From Gemmataceae bacterium (GTDB lineage Bacteria; Planctomycetota; Planctomycetia; Gemmatales; Gemmataceae), in NCBI GenBank assembly GCA_003136315.1, contig PLDW01000501.1:26721-66756 (forward strand): a stretch of DNA of 40,036 bases, written 5' to 3'. The first letter of the stretch is position 1; each line of letters begins with the position of its first letter. The translations under genes and the position numbers were made by a program. The notes under the pieces were generated by a model. It was not told where the DNA came from, did not search any database, and saw only the letters and a list, made by a program, of their open reading frames with translations. Shown here piece after piece: positions 25,205 through 31,959 of the stretch.

Positions 25205-26569
25205 ATGCGCAGGGAATGGATACTCGGTTTCGGTCTGACAGGGATACTGAGCGGGTCAGCGGTGGCCCAGTTCGCGTCGGACCGTATGCCCATGACACCC
25301 ACCCAGCCTCCGCAGAGCCCTCCGTTCGGCGGAGCACAACCGGCCGGGGTACCTCCCGCCGCAGCACAGACGCCCTCCCCGGGTGGATATGTCGCACCGG
25401 TCGGAGGGTTTCAGCCAGCAGGGGGACCATCCACGGGTGGTTTTCAGCCCGCCGGGGGAACCCAACCACCCCTCATCCCGAGTGCCGAAGACATCCCGAC
25501 CGCGCTGCCCCTGAACCATCCGCTTCTCGTCCGGCCCGAAAATGGGGCTTACTTTCTCTGCGTGAAGAGTTACTCCCGTCCCAACCAACCGGACCCGACG
25601 AGGGATCCGGGCATGACCGCCCGGGAACTGGCGGAGGGCCTGGTTGCCGAAATCCGGCAGGCCCACCGCGCGAATGTCTACCTGTACGAGTACATATCAG
25701 ACGAAAAGAAGACGCAGGCCCTGGCTCGGGCGGCTGCCCGCCAGCGAGCCCAGGCGTTCGGCGAATCCATCCAACAATTTCGCCTGCAAAGCCAGGCGCA
25801 GGGTCGGGAGTTTCTCCAAGCCGATGACAAGATGCACTATCAGACATTCCGCCTCCGCGACCAGATCGCAGTCCTTGTTGGTGGCTTCAGAACGGAAGAT
25901 GAAGCGGTGCGGGCTCTGGCGGAAGTGAAGAAATGGGCACCCCCGCGAGACACACGCCTGATGGATGGGGGGGCACTCTCCAACTCGAGCGCGGACGGCA
26001 GAGGGGGGGTGATCGAAAGGACGTACTTCAACCCATTCGCCACCGCCATGGTCGTGCCAAACCCCACCATCCCAAAGCCACCCCAGGAGCCAGCCCCCAA
26101 GGTTGACCCGTTCGTGGTGAGGCTCAATGAGGGCAAGCCGTATAACCTTCTCAAGGCCCGGGGCACGTGGACGCTGGGGGTGAAATCGTTCTCCCCCCCT
26201 GTATTCCTCCAAACCAGGGACGACAACCCTGGAGGATTGATGCGGAAGATCGGGTTCGGCAAGGGCGGGGACGCGCTGGTTGCCGGGGCTGAGCAGGCCG
26301 AATCCCTGGCCAAGGCTCTGCGGGCGATGAAGGGGCCAAATCAGGAGCCGCTGCACCTGGAGGCATTCGTCCTGCACACACGAACGGGGAGCATCGTGAC
26401 TGTTGGATCGTTCGATTCTCCGAACGACCCGGCCCTGGCCGCCACCCACCGACTCCTCGCCAATCTCAACTTCCAGGTCCGTCGCGACCCGGCGAACCCT
26501 CAACCGGTCCCGAACATGGACTCCGTATTCGAGAAGGAGATTTTGCCGATCCCCATCCCAAAACCTTAA
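25205..26569 (+). CDS. Secreted protein with two similar halves, possibly SPOR-like
   Basis: 454 residues. Residues 1-22 are a signal peptide (ILGFGLTGILSGSAVAQ). Residues 23-105 are Pro/Gly-rich, including the repeated phrase GGFQPAGG at 68-75 and 79-86. Two globular halves follow, each opening with a similar strand: FLCVKSYSRP (about 117-126) and TLGVKSFSPP (about 342-351). Each continues through helices with A-R/K-x-L-A-like patterns to a strand of the type A-V-L-V-G-G-F or S-I-V-T-V-G-S-F and a closing helix. That strand/helix order, the V-G-G/S-F motif and the counting of 'ALAEVKKW' helices recall SPOR domains, but this is inference. ATG 25205 is preceded by AGGGGGG. Role unknown; envelope location is likely. 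Confidence 0.8.
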   Translation: MRREWILGFGLTGILSGSAVAQFASDRMPMTPTQPPQSPPFGGAQPAGVPPAAAQTPSPGGYVAPVGGFQPAGGPSTGGFQPAGGTQPPLIPSAEDIPTALPLNHPLLVRPENGAYFLCVKSYSRPNQPDPTRDPGMTARELAEGLVAEIRQAHRANVYLYEYISDEKKTQALARAAARQRAQAFGESIQQFRLQSQAQGREFLQADDKMHYQTFRLRDQIAVLVGGFRTEDEAVRALAEVKKWAPPRDTRLMDGGALSNSSADGRGGVIERTYFNPFATAMVVPNPTIPKPPQEPAPKVDPFVVRLNEGKPYNLLKARGTWTLGVKSFSPPVFLQTRDDNPGGLMRKIGFGKGGDALVAGAEQAESLAKALRAMKGPNQEPLHLEAFVLHTRTGSIVTVGSFDSPNDPALAATHRLLANLNFQVRRDPANPQPVPNMDSVFEKEILPIPIPKP

Positions 26570-26573
26570 CGTA

Positions 26574-26679
26574 GTTTAAAGTTTAAAGTTTAAGAAGTTT
26601 AAAGTTGAAAACAGTTCAGCCATCTTTAATCTTTAATCTTTAAACTTTAAACTTTAAACTTTAAACTCCTTAAACATTA
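26574..26679. repeat. AT-rich inverted repeat, copy 1 (TTTAAAG/CTTTAAA)
   Basis: A strikingly AT-rich tract in a GC-rich genome. GTTTAAAGTTTAAAG-type heptamers on the left are complementary to CTTTAAACTTTAAAC-type heptamers on the right, so the tract can form a hairpin. Bases 26581-26624 are the reverse complement of 27406-27449 with a single mismatch in 44. It lies between the stops of the convergent genes 25205-26569 and the SMR exporter gene, and could serve as a bidirectional terminator. Confidence 0.85.
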
Positions 26680-26686
26680 AACTCTT

Positions 26687-27010
26687 CTATCCTCCCGGGG
26701 AGACGAGTTTCAGCCCGATCAATGAGCAGATCAGGGTTGAGAGGAAGAACAATCGCCAGAGGGTCGCTGGGTCGTTGAACCAGATGATCCCGACGGCGGC
26801 CGTGCCGAACGCCCCGATTCCGGTCCACACAGCGTAGGCGGTCCCGAGCGGGATCTTCTGGGCGGCGAGGGTGAGCAACCCGAAACTGACGATCGACAGC
26901 AGCACAAACGCGGCTGACCACCCGAGTTTAGTCAGCCCCTCGGACAACTTCAGGCAGGTGGTAAACGCGCACTCGAAGCAACCGGCCAAGATCAGGTAAA
27001 CCCAATACAT
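26687..27010 (-). CDS. SMR-family exporter, SugE/Gdx subtype
   Basis: 107 residues with four membrane spans and the membrane-embedded Glu13 (GCFECAF), which binds protons and cationic substrate in small multidrug resistance proteins. The phrase PLGTAYAVWTGIGAFG is typical of the SugE/Gdx branch, known from studied members to export guanidinium, rather than of EmrE. It works as a dual-topology dimer in the inner membrane. ATG 27010 has AGGTGGAG upstream and starts directly at the first span; an earlier start at 27043 adds eleven residues. I could not find a guanidine riboswitch in its leader. The gene is bracketed by a 44-bp inverted repeat (26581-26624 and 27406-27449). Confidence 0.9.
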   Translation of the reverse strand: MYWVYLILAGCFECAFTTCLKLSEGLTKLGWSAAFVLLSIVSFGLLTLAAQKIPLGTAYAVWTGIGAFGTAAVGIIWFNDPATLWRLFFLSTLICSLIGLKLVSPGG

Positions 27011-27144
27011 ATCCACTCCACCTAAAGGTTCGTGTTCCGACACGGTCTGATCCGTGAACCCAGTCGGGCCGTCTCAATCCCAGAGCAATCATCGGCATAC
27101 CGGGAGTACGAGGCTCCTGACGAGCGTGAAGGTGGTGAGACAGG

Positions 27145-27170
27145 AGTCTAGTGCTACTATCGTTTGTCAA
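27145..27170 (-). promoter_or_regulatory. Possible promoter of the SMR gene
   Basis: On the minus strand TTGACA (27165-27170) is followed after 14 bases by TAGACT (27145-27150). The -35 is ideal, but the spacing is short, so the assignment is weak. It would give a leader of roughly 130 bases. Confidence 0.25.
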
Positions 27171-27384
27171 GAATGATGGCATTCCCGCCGATGCAATACT
27201 CCGGACAGGTTCGCGTATGAGGGGGCAGAATACGACGAGTTGGAGGCCATCCGCGTTCGTCCCGACACTGACTCAGTCGTGAGAGTTGGCCCACCCAAAT
27301 CGGATGTGTTGGAACCAATGGAGGGTGCCGTGAAAAGGCTCGGCCGAGGGGTCGTGGGGCGGCCTGCCCAACCAAGCTCACAAG

Positions 27385-27449
27385 AGTTTAAAGTTTAAAG
27401 TTTATGATGGCTGACCTGTTTTCAACTTTAAACTTCTTAAACTTTAAAC
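27385..27449. repeat. AT-rich inverted repeat, copy 2
   Basis: GTTTAAAGTTTAAAGTTTA at the left pairs with CTTTAAACTT..AAACTTTAAAC at the right, around a spacer containing GATGGCTGACCTGTTTTC. The 44 bases 27406-27449 match the reverse complement of copy 1 at 43 positions. The surrounding spacer 27044-27557 carries no recognisable gene. Confidence 0.85.
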
Positions 27450-27557
27450 GACTTTACCGAGGCGGCATCAGGAACGCTACGACTCCCAAAACGAACTCTG
27501 CCGCCCCGGCCGCTTCATCGCTTTGTTAGGCGAACCACGTATCCCAACTCCGCTACT

Positions 27558-27785
27558 TCACCCATCTTTAGGACGGGTGACAAGCCACGCCACGCCATAC
27601 ACCGCAATAGCGATCAGGCCCGCCGCGAATATCCCTACCAAGGTAGCAGGCCAGTAACCCCACGACTCGCGCATCTCGGAGGTGATGTCCCGCCCGATGG
27701 CCGGACCCACGCCGACTGCAAACGCCAGCGGAATCAATCGCCGCCAGGTGATGGGGGGTGTGCCCGCTGAATTCGATTCCACCAT
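27558..27785 (-). CDS. Small membrane protein, 75 residues
   Basis: Two hydrophobic segments (about 16-30, IPLAFAVGVGPAIG, and 45-67, WPATLVGIFAAGLIAIAVYGVAWLV) and a short basic C-terminus. No family recognised. ATG 27785 is preceded by AGAGGG at good spacing. It lies 95 bp downstream of fabF on the same strand and could be read from the fatty-acid transcript, but nothing in it suggests a role in lipid synthesis. Confidence 0.6.
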   Translation of the reverse strand: MVESNSAGTPPITWRRLIPLAFAVGVGPAIGRDITSEMRESWGYWPATLVGIFAAGLIAIAVYGVAWLVTRPKDG

Positions 27786-27880
27786 CGGTGCGCCCTCTTT
27801 CGCCCGACACCCCAGCGACCACCCAGAGGATTAACCCACAGCGAGGTGGAGAACGGCGAGGACTGCCCAGTCCGGCCCGA

Positions 27881-29137
27881 CTACACCGCAGCGAGAGCGA
27901 GCGAGCAGTTATGCCCACCAAACCCGAAGCTGTTGGAAAGAACCTTCTTGACCCGGACCTCTCGGGCCACGTTTGGGACGTAGTCGAGATCGCATCCGGA
28001 GTCGATGTCCTGATTCTCCAGATTGATCGTCGGGTGGATCACCCCATGCGTCAGGCTCAGAGAGCAGGCAATGGCCTCGACCCCACCACTGGCTCCGAGT
28101 AAATGCCCGATCATGCTCTTGGTGCTGGAGATCATCAATCGTCGGGCGTGATCGCCGAATACCGTTCTGATCGCCTTCGTCTCGGCCGCGTCGCCGAGGG
28201 GGGTACTGGTCCCGTGGGCGTTCAGGTACTGCACCTCGGTAAGGTTCCACCCGGCCTCGCGAATCGCAGCCCGCATTGCCTCGGCCGCCCCGATTCCGTC
28301 TTCGTGTGGGGCGGTGATGTGGTAGGCGTCGGCAGTGTTCCCGCAGCCGCATATCTCGGCGTAGATCCGGGCACCGCGAGCTTTCGCCCGCTCGTAGTCC
28401 TCAATGACGAGGATTCCCGCCCCCTCGCTTAGCACGAATCCGTCGCGGTCTCGGTCAAACGGTCGGCTAGCCCGGGTCGGGTCGTCGTTCCGCTCCGACA
28501 ATGCCCGGCAGGCGATGAACCCGCTTAGCCCCATCGGGGTGATCGCGGCTTCGGTCCCACCGGTCACCATGATGTCGGCAAACCCGTAGGCAATCTGCCG
28601 CATTGCGTCGCCGATCGCGTGCGCGGCGGACGAGCAGGCGGTGCTGACGGTGGTATTCGGACCCTTGAGATGGTAGCGGATCGAGATGTTCCCGGCGGCC
28701 GAGTTGGCGATCATTTTGGGGATCACGAACGGGCTGAGTCGGGATGGCCCCTTGGTCCGGAGGGTCTCATGCCCTTCCTCGAACTCGGCGATGCCGCCGA
28801 TCCCACTGCCGAGAATACACCCACACCGGAAGGGATCTTCGGTTGAGAGGTCGAGTCCACTGTCCCGAATCGCCTCGGCCGTGGCGACAAGGGCGAACTG
28901 ACTGAACCGATCGAGACGGCGAACGGCCCGGGGCTCGATGACGGGATCGGGGCGGAAATTCTTGACTTCCCCCCCGAATCTGACCTTGTATGAGCTGGTG
29001 TCGAAGAGTGTCAGCGGCGCAATCCCGCATACACCGGCGAGGAGCCCTCGCCAGTATTCCGGCACGTTCAGCCCGATCGGGTTCACAGTGCCGAGCCCGG
29101 TGATCACCACCCGCCGGCGTGTGGTAAGAGCAGTCAC
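27881..29137 (-). CDS. fabF: 3-oxoacyl-[acyl-carrier-protein] synthase II
   Basis: 418 residues. The enzyme condenses malonyl-ACP with acyl-ACP to extend fatty-acid chains in the cytoplasm. Thiolase fold with catalytic Cys168 in STACSSAAH, His308 in [11 protein letters not shown], Lys340 and His345 in GHLLGASGG, so the Cys-His-His set is complete. The length is normal for FabF. It starts with GTG at 29137, four bases inside the acpP end (GTGA overlap), a sign of coupled translation of the carrier protein and its condensing enzyme. The C-terminal GFGGHN motif is intact. Confidence 0.96.
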   Translation of the reverse strand: MTALTTRRRVVITGLGTVNPIGLNVPEYWRGLLAGVCGIAPLTLFDTSSYKVRFGGEVKNFRPDPVIEPRAVRRLDRFSQFALVATAEAIRDSGLDLSTEDPFRCGCILGSGIGGIAEFEEGHETLRTKGPSRLSPFVIPKMIANSAAGNISIRYHLKGPNTTVSTACSSAAHAIGDAMRQIAYGFADIMVTGGTEAAITPMGLSGFIACRALSERNDDPTRASRPFDRDRDGFVLSEGAGILVIEDYERAKARGARIYAEICGCGNTADAYHITAPHEDGIGAAEAMRAAIREAGWNLTEVQYLNAHGTSTPLGDAAETKAIRTVFGDHARRLMISSTKSMIGHLLGASGGVEAIACSLSLTHGVIHPTINLENQDIDSGCDLDYVPNVAREVRVKKVLSNSFGFGGHNCSLALAAV

Positions 29138-29382
29138 TGTTGTTGCTTGTCCTTGACCGCTTTCTCGATGTAGTCGATCGCCTCGCCGACCGTCTTGATT
29201 TTCTCGGCCTGGTCGTCTGGGATCTGGATGTCAAACTCCTCTTCCAGTTCCATCACCAGTTCGACGATGTCGAGGGAGTCGGCCCCGATGTCCTCGATGA
29301 AGGCGGTATTCCGGGTGACCGTTTCCTTGTTCACCGCCAAGTGCTCGCAAACGATCTCTATCACACGTTGCTCAACGGACAC
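29134..29382 (-). CDS. acpP: Acyl carrier protein
   Basis: 82 residues, the normal size. It carries growing acyl chains on a phosphopantetheine arm attached to Ser36 in the DSL motif ([10 protein letters not shown]). Acidic helices ([15 protein letters not shown]) and the closing [11 protein letters not shown] helix match the family. The start is GTG at 29382, with GGAGGG about seven bases upstream; the frame is open farther, but that extension is Gly/Pro-rich and unlike the family. It overlaps fabF by 4 bp and lies 332 bp after fabD. Confidence 0.96.
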   Translation of the reverse strand: MSVEQRVIEIVCEHLAVNKETVTRNTAFIEDIGADSLDIVELVMELEEEFDIQIPDDQAEKIKTVGEAIDYIEKAVKDKQQQ

Positions 29383-29714
29383 GGTTCGACCCTCCGGCGG
29401 TGGGGGATACCCACCGCGAGCCCCGCGGCCAGCCCGGCTCCGACCGGCCGCCACGGCACCTGGGAACGTATTTGTGTGGACCGCATCGGCCTGCGGAGGA
29501 CCGAGCGGGATGCCCCTTCAACCCGATGCCGGTGTTACACGAACAGAAATCTACTGACGCGGCCCGGAAAAGGAAAGACTTTCCCCGCGCGGCCCGGAAA
29601 TGCGGGATGACGAAACCCGAATCCCGGTTCGAACCAGTCAGCCACCTGACCCAGAAGGAGCCTGCCCAGCGAGAACGCTTGGTCCTCATGATTTTGCCGT
29701 TCTTGCCCAGTTCT
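29383..29714. other. 332-bp gap between fabD and acpP
   Basis: In the classical order fabG would be here. I see no reading frame with FabG features. The gap contains a 13-bp direct repeat CGCGGCCCGGAAA at 29558-29570 and 29588-29600 (30-base period), and nothing else I can name. A separate acpP promoter may lie here. Confidence 0.4.
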
Positions 29715-30623
29715 TCACGCCGGGACGTTCCGGAAATCGGCTTTCCGGTGGACCCGCTTCATTAGCCCGGCAAGCACCCGGCCCGGACCGATCTCGTAGA
29801 ACCGCTCGACCCCGGCAGTGAGTAATCCTCGCATCGTTTCGTCCCACCGCACCGGGGAGACAACCTGTTTGACGAGAAGGTCGCGGATCTCGGCTGGGCT
29901 GGTATGAGGCTGGGCGTCCACATTGGACCACACCGGGACTGATGGAATCCGGAGTTCCACGCCTGCGAGGGCTGTCGCCAATTTCTCATCCGCTGGCTTC
30001 ATGATGTCGGTGTGGAACGCCCCAGCCACGGAGAGCCGGCTGGCCCGGATGCCGCCCCGCTCCTGGCAGATCTGCTCGATCTGCTCCAGCGCTGCGGCAG
30101 AGCCCGAAACGACTGTGTTCCCTGGACACAGATAGTTGGCAATTTCCAATTTCCCGGCCATCCGAGCCTCGGATACGAGAACCTCCACGTCCGGTATGTC
30201 AAGCCCAATAATCGCAACCATTCCCGAAGGGGTCGCCTCGGCCGCGACTTGCATTGCTTCGCCGCGGGCTTTCACCACTTTCAACCCGTCGGAAAACGTG
30301 ATCGCTCCGGAAAAAACCAGTGCGGTGTACTCACCCAGGCTCAATCCGGCTGTCGCCACCACATCCGCCACCGCAGTAGGCTGGGTGATCCGGAGTTGTT
30401 CGAGGGCAGCGAGGCTGGCAACAAAGATGGCCGGTTGGCTCACATCGGTCGCGCTCAATCGTTCGGCCGGGCCGCCCACACAGACCGCGATCAGGTCATA
30501 CCCCAAAACCTCGGACGCTTCGTCGAACAGGGTTTTCGCTGTGGGGATGGTGTTGTACAAGGTGCCAGCCATGCCGACCGTCTGAGCGCCCTGTCCCGGA
30601 AAGAGGAATGCGGTGCGGGGCAT
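29715..30623 (-). CDS. fabD: Malonyl-CoA:ACP transacylase
   Basis: 302 residues. The enzyme transfers malonyl from CoA to the carrier protein, supplying the extender unit for FabF. The N-terminal FPGQGAQ motif, nucleophile Ser95 in GLSLGEYTAL, Arg120 and catalytic His204 in GAFHTDIM are all visible. The usual GHSLGE is GLSLGE here, a substitution at the residue before the nucleophile serine that should not abolish activity but merits a note. ATG 30623 has AAGGA upstream and starts at the first strand; the longer frame to 30656 adds eleven residues outside the family. It is upstream of acpP-fabF on the same strand. Confidence 0.95.
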   Translation of the reverse strand: MPRTAFLFPGQGAQTVGMAGTLYNTIPTAKTLFDEASEVLGYDLIAVCVGGPAERLSATDVSQPAIFVASLAALEQLRITQPTAVADVVATAGLSLGEYTALVFSGAITFSDGLKVVKARGEAMQVAAEATPSGMVAIIGLDIPDVEVLVSEARMAGKLEIANYLCPGNTVVSGSAAALEQIEQICQERGGIRASRLSVAGAFHTDIMKPADEKLATALAGVELRIPSVPVWSNVDAQPHTSPAEIRDLLVKQVVSPVRWDETMRGLLTAGVERFYEIGPGRVLAGLMKRVHRKADFRNVPA

Positions 30624-30982
30624 GGTTTGGGGTCCTTCCGCAAGTCCAAAACGCACCTGTCGTTCAGAAACCGGAGCGACCGGTCCGTTCGGTTCTCAGA
30701 GCCATTCCGCTCTCCGGCCGGAGTCGGAGGTATCCCGTGATTCGACACTCATCGCCCCATTTCTCGCCGAGACCCACCCGGAACTGGCAGTGGTGTCCGG
30801 CTGCCCGCCAAGTCGAACGCCTTTTCCCAGCCCGGGACCACGCTCTGGGACGTGTGAATCATGGTCAACCGGTCGGCGGTGGCTGGTTACTAATGGAGGG
30901 GCAAAATCGGGCGCGGGTCACCTCCATGTCCGGTCTGACCCCAGGGGGAGCAGACTACCTCCCCTGATTGGAGCGGGCAAGG
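30624..30982. other. 359-bp gap between rpmF and fabD
   Basis: The position taken by plsX and fabH in the classical cluster is empty. Translations in all frames look like noise (Arg/Ser/Pro-rich). I see no hairpin or repeat worth naming; a promoter for fabD may be present. Confidence 0.4.
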
Positions 30983-31177
30983 TTACTTCGCCTTCTCGGC
31001 CGCTTCCATATCGATCACTTCTCGACCCTGGTAAGTTCCGCAGTTCGGGCAGAGCCGGTGGGGGAGGACCGGTTCGTTGCACTTGGGGCAATACTGGATC
31101 TGGACCGGGGTCACATGGTGGTGGCTCCGGCGGTGCCCTTTGCGGGATCGGGAAGTACGTCGCTTGGGTACGGCCAT
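30983..31177 (-). CDS. rpmF: 50S ribosomal protein L32
   Basis: 64 residues. It begins AVPKRRTSRSRKGHRRSHH, the classic basic start of L32. It has two zinc-knuckle pairs, CPKC and CPNC, so this is the zinc-binding form. It is a structural part of the large ribosomal subunit. The size is normal. It heads the fatty-acid genes, an arrangement widespread in bacteria, though separated here from fabD by 359 bp. A good promoter candidate lies 43 bases upstream. Confidence 0.96.
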   Translation of the reverse strand: MAVPKRRTSRSRKGHRRSHHHVTPVQIQYCPKCNEPVLPHRLCPNCGTYQGREVIDMEAAEKAK

Positions 31178-31219
31178 GACAATTCTCGCGGCAAATCCAG
31201 CTTGCGAAATAAGACGGTT

Positions 31220-31248
31220 ATACTAGGACGGCAGGCCAAGTGCGTCAA
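31220..31248 (-). promoter_or_regulatory. Sigma-70-like promoter of rpmF
   Basis: On the minus strand TTGACG (31243-31248) and TAGTAT (31220-31225) are 17 bases apart. Transcription would begin near 31213, giving a leader of about 35 bases before the rpmF ATG. Confidence 0.5.
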
Positions 31249-31435
31249 GGACGCCAGGCGGTTGGGCCGACCGCCCGTTTCCCGTATCGTGAGGGGTAAG
31301 GTACGTTTCGACCCGGTCCCAGACAAGGCAGCGGCTCATCTCCGGTCCACCTTTCATTCGCGGGGAGGCGGATCGGAGGTGAACCGGTTTTCCTCCCTTC
31401 CCCAAGCAGGGGATGGGATGGAGGGAGGGTTCCCG

Positions 31436-31930
31436 ATGGATCAACTCTGGGCCCCGTGGCGGCTGGCCTACGTGGCTGCCCCGAAAGACAAGGACCGCCC
31501 GGCGGACGAGGATTGCTTTCTCTGCCGGGGAGTTATGGCGACCGATGACCGAGCGAATCTCCTCGTCCATCGATCCGGGCTCTCGGTCGTAGTTTTGAAC
31601 CGATTCCCCTACAACAACGGCCACTTGTTGGTCGCGCCGATGGCTCACAAGAGCCGGCTGGACGAACTGACCACGGACGAGTTACTCGACCTGCAACTTG
31701 TCCTGCGGCGAATGCTCGGGGTACTGGAGCGGCGGATGTCGCCGAACGGGTTCAATGTCGGGCTGAACCTCGGCCGGGCAGCCGGTGCCGGACTCCCCGG
31801 CCACCTGCACTGGCACATCGTTCCGCGGTGGAACGGCGACACCAATTTTATGCCAATCCTGACCGATACCCGGGTCATTGTCCAGTCGCTGGATGCGCTC
31901 TACGACCTGATTCGCGAGGGGATCGAATGA
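31436..31930 (+). CDS. HIT-family (histidine triad) hydrolase or phosphorylase
   Basis: 164 residues. HIT proteins act on nucleotide phosphates such as Ap4A or AMP-lysine. The triad HLHWHIVP has H123, H125 and H127. A CFLC pair (27-30) near the start and the long tail GDTNFMPILTDTRVI place it in the branch related to Ap4A phosphorylase-like HIT proteins, but the substrate is not certain. ATG 31436 follows GGAGGGAGGG. The frame is open for 468 bases upstream, but that part overlaps the opposite-strand rpmF and has no HIT features. It is divergent from rpmF. Confidence 0.9.
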   Translation: MDQLWAPWRLAYVAAPKDKDRPADEDCFLCRGVMATDDRANLLVHRSGLSVVVLNRFPYNNGHLLVAPMAHKSRLDELTTDELLDLQLVLRRMLGVLERRMSPNGFNVGLNLGRAAGAGLPGHLHWHIVPRWNGDTNFMPILTDTRVIVQSLDALYDLIREGIE

Positions 31931-31959
31931 TCCAGGGGGCGGGAAGCCCTCTTCACCCC

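Noticed and set aside
27011-27180. Guanidine riboswitch in the leader of the SugE/Gdx-type gene
   Set aside because: Two ACGG motifs are present on the minus strand, but their flanks do not pair as in the mini-ykkC class, and the ykkC-I core is absent. I could not support it by eye; a covariance-model search would decide.
29626-29635. GGTTCGAACC, resembling a tRNA T-loop
   Set aside because: No acceptor, D or anticodon stems can be formed around it and no CCA-like end follows. It is a chance match in the fabD-acpP gap.
30968-31435. N-terminal extension of the HIT protein
   Set aside because: It overlaps the opposite-strand rpmF and its promoter and lacks HIT features. ATG 31436 has a strong ribosome site.
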